NCBI GenBank assembly: GCA_022799935.1
Contig: JAAWPK010000005.1
Coordinates: 1 to 45,009 of the forward strand
Direction of reading: 5' to 3'
Source: Clostridia bacterium
Lineage (GTDB): Bacteria; Bacillota; Clostridia; TANB77; CAG-508
Length of the DNA stretch: 45,009 nt
In this document: positions 42,881 to 45,009 of the stretch, one piece after another
Position numbering within the stretch: the first letter of the stretch is position 1
Layout: every line of letters starts with the position of its first letter
Position numbers and translations under genes: made by a program
The notes under the pieces: generated by a model
Databases searched by the model: none
What the model was told of the DNA's origin: nothing
The model's input: the letters and a program-made list of their open reading frames with translations, nothing else

Positions 42881-44784
42881 ATGAAAACATATACTAATGA
42901 TGCACTAATAGGTAATAAAGAACTAAAAGTAGGATTAACAAAAAAGGGAGAGATAGTAAGAATATGTTATCCTAATATAGATTTTAGACAATTTATAGAA
43001 TATATGCATGTGGGAGTAAAAATAAATGATTCTAATTTAATATATTTGCATGATGATATAAATAATTTATATGAACAGCGTTATATAGAAGATACAAATA
43101 TATTAAAAACAGAAATAAAAAACACATATTTTAACCTAAAAATGATACAAACAGATTTTGTATCAACAAGTGTTAATACAATCATTCGTAAATATACATT
43201 TATAAATGAACATGATATCCCTTTAGATATAAAATTTTTAGTGCATTCAAAAATGGTAAGTGATGATAATAATTTCTTTAGTAGTAAAATAATAGATGAT
43301 GGAATGTTATACTATTCACATGAATATAATTTAGCTTGCATTTCAAAAGGAGTAAAATTAGATTCATATAAAATACATGGGACAGAAGAAACAATAAGAA
43401 GTGGAATTTTACAAGATAAAGATTACATAGGAATGTCTCCATCAGCTGCAGTAAGTTATAATCTAGGTATATTAAAACCAAATGAGATAAGAGAATTTAG
43501 TATATGTATATATGTTTCAGATAATAAAGAAACAAAAAAAGCAGAAGATATAGAGAATCAAATAGATAAAATAAGAAAATTAGATGTAGAAAGAGAACTA
43601 CAAAATACTAAAAAATATTGGAAAAAATATGCGAAGTCACATATGGCATTAGATATAGAAGGAAATCCATATAGAGAAGTGATAAGAAATATATATGTAA
43701 GAACAATATTACTTTATCCATTACTTACAAATTCTTCAACACGGAGGGATGTCAGCAGCAATGGAAATTGATGAAGAATTTTCAAAATGTGGTAGATATT
43801 CATATTGTTGGCCAAGAGATGCAATATATATAACAAAAGCATTAGATTTATTAAAAATGGAAAAAGAAACAGAAAAATTTTATAAGACATTTTGTAAAAA
43901 TACACAATCAAAAAATGGAATGTGGGAACAAAGATTTTTTACAGATGGAACACTTGCACCTTGCTGGGGATACCAAATAGATGAAACAGCAAGTGTTGTA
44001 TGGGGAATATATGACCACTATACAAGAACAAAAGATAAAAAATTCTTAAAAGATAGTTTAAAAATGTGTGAAAAAGCAGTAAAATTCTTAGAACAATATA
44101 TAGAAGATTTAATAGAAGAAAAAAATCAAATGAGAATAACATATGATTTATGGGAAATGCATGAAGGAATAAGTATATATTCATTATCAAGTATATTTGC
44201 TGCATTTGAAGCAATGCAAAAAATCTATGAAACACTTGCAGAAGAACTTGGAGAAAATAGACTAAAACAAGAAACAGTTGTAAAACAAAAAGAGATTTTG
44301 GGAAAAGAATTAGTAAAAATAAAAGAATATGTAATAAATAGATTATATGATGAAGAAAAGAAAAGTTTTGTAAGAAATGAAAAAGACAGAAAACTAGATA
44401 TAAGTACACTTGGATTAGTTACGCCATTTAGAATGTTTTCTCCAAATGAAAAGAAAATTACAAATACAATAGAAAGAATAAACTTAAATTTAAGAACATA
44501 TACAGGAGGATATCTAAGATTTGAAGATGACCATTACACAGGAAGTAGACCATGGGTTATAGCAACACTATGGATGGCACTTTACTATATAGAAGTGAAA
44601 GACTATAAAAGAGCAAAAGAATGCTTTGATTTTGTAGTTATGACAAGTACAAAACATGGATTCCTAGCAGAACAAGTAAATAATGAAAAAATGAAATCAG
44701 AATGGGTAATAGGACTTCGGTTGGTCACATGCAATGTTTGTAATAGTATTAAATGAATTAGAAAAAGCAGGTAAATTAGGCTAA
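42881..44784 (+). CDS. GH15-like glucoamylase/glycoside hydrolase, +1 at CGG 43742 and 44718
   Basis: The reconstructed product has 633 residues. ATG 42881 follows AAGGAG; the upstream ATG 42848 has no ribosome site. An N-terminal beta domain leads into an (alpha/alpha)6 barrel with 'SKCGRYSYCWPRDAIYITKA', 'DLWEMHEGISIYSLSS' (probable acid residue) and 'TGGYLRFEDDHYTGSRPW'. ACA-c-GGA at 43742 restores Gly288 ('NSSTGGMSAAMEIDEEF'), and CTT-c-GGT at 44718 restores Gly613 ('VIGLGWSHAMFVIVLNEL'). It lacks a signal peptide, so it likely acts on intracellular glycogen or oligosaccharides. The stop is TAA at 44782-44784. Confidence 0.9.
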
Positions 44785-44850
44785 ACTGAGAAATCGAGAC
44801 AGTTTCAAAATCTCATTTTAAGAAAGATAGTTGGTAAAAGTTAAATATAA

Positions 44851-44887
44851 AATAAGTATGTAAGTTAAAATACATGCTTATTTTTTT
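44851..44887 (+). terminator. terminator after the glucoamylase-like gene
   Basis: AATAAGTATGTA pairs with TACATGCTTATT (one wobble) across an 8-base loop, followed by a T run to 44887. Confidence 0.85.
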
Positions 44888-44941
44888 ATCTAAATATTTT
44901 CGTATCTATATTACAATTGTATTACAAATTAAAGAAAACTG

Positions 44942-45009
44942 TTGCAAAGGATAAAAGAAATATATATAATAAATAAGACAAAATAAACAAAGGAGAAAAG
45001 TTAAAATGA
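44942..45009 (+). promoter_or_regulatory. promoter and start of a gene cut by the right edge
   Basis: TTGCAA (44942-44947), a 17-bp spacer and TATAAT (44965-44970), then AAAGGAG and an ATG at 45006-45008. Only the start codon is inside the window. Confidence 0.7.

Overview
This window is an AT-rich, gene-dense bacterial chromosome segment, most likely from an anaerobic gut-type Clostridia lineage. The evidence is AGGAG ribosome sites, a gap-pgk-tpiA-gpmI-eno glycolytic run, an NADH-linked trimeric [FeFe] hydrogenase, rubrerythrin with rubredoxin, WhiA, and AGA as the main Arg codon. A species cannot be named from the sequence. No rRNA, tRNA, CRISPR array or transposase was seen.

The outstanding feature is a recurrent +1 frame change. 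Read conventionally, 23 of about 41 genes look broken, many of them housekeeping genes (der, gpsA, mreB, mtaB, pgk, gpmI, hydrogenase genes, rimO, whiA, hemW, ftsK). Every break has the same form: an in-frame CGG codon followed by N, where skipping the C gives GGN (Gly) and restores the conserved protein. I find 41 such sites, up to four per gene, on both strands, always in the same codon phase. The recovered residue is always Gly and often lies in a hallmark motif: the Der P-loop, the histidine kinase G2 box, VGFPGETEEEF of MtaB, or GAGRIVYQE of GpmI. CGG trinucleotides that straddle two codons cause no shift, and CGA and CGT are read normally as Arg. Only one in-frame CGG (7368, in an atypical transglutaminase-like gene) is not followed by a frame change. 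The simplest reading is that CGG is not an ordinary Arg codon in this organism and that CGGN is decoded as Gly by efficient +1 frameshifting or quadruplet decoding. A systematic sequence artefact must be excluded with reads and proteomics.

Layout. 1-2776: hydrolase tail, DUF6512-like membrane protein, two-component system. 3050-7154: MMPL/RND transporter plus secreted heptad-repeat protein. 7341-10243: transglutaminase-like protein, cytidine deaminase (minus), rubrerythrin, rubredoxin, dCMP deaminase. 10310-13411: der-plsY-gpsA. 13467-15777: small zinc-ribbon, membrane and hypothetical genes. 15940-20338: aluminium-resistance/PLP protein, mreB, mtaB, and a small FLFQE-repeat protein. 20547-27331: glycolysis with an inserted YezG/DUF600-like gene. 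27521-31915: bifurcating-type hydrogenase hydC-hydB-hydA. 32052-37036: rimO, prmC, whiA, hemW, SDR. 37135-44784: ftsK/spoIIIE, coiled-coil protein, beta-CASP RNase-like MBL protein, GH15-like glucoamylase. A new gene begins at the right edge.

Several promoters with exact 17-bp spacers are visible. Two of them, at the hydrogenase operon and the transglutaminase gene, carry palindromes that look like operators. Several intergenic spaces hold long-loop inverted repeats that are not ordinary terminators.
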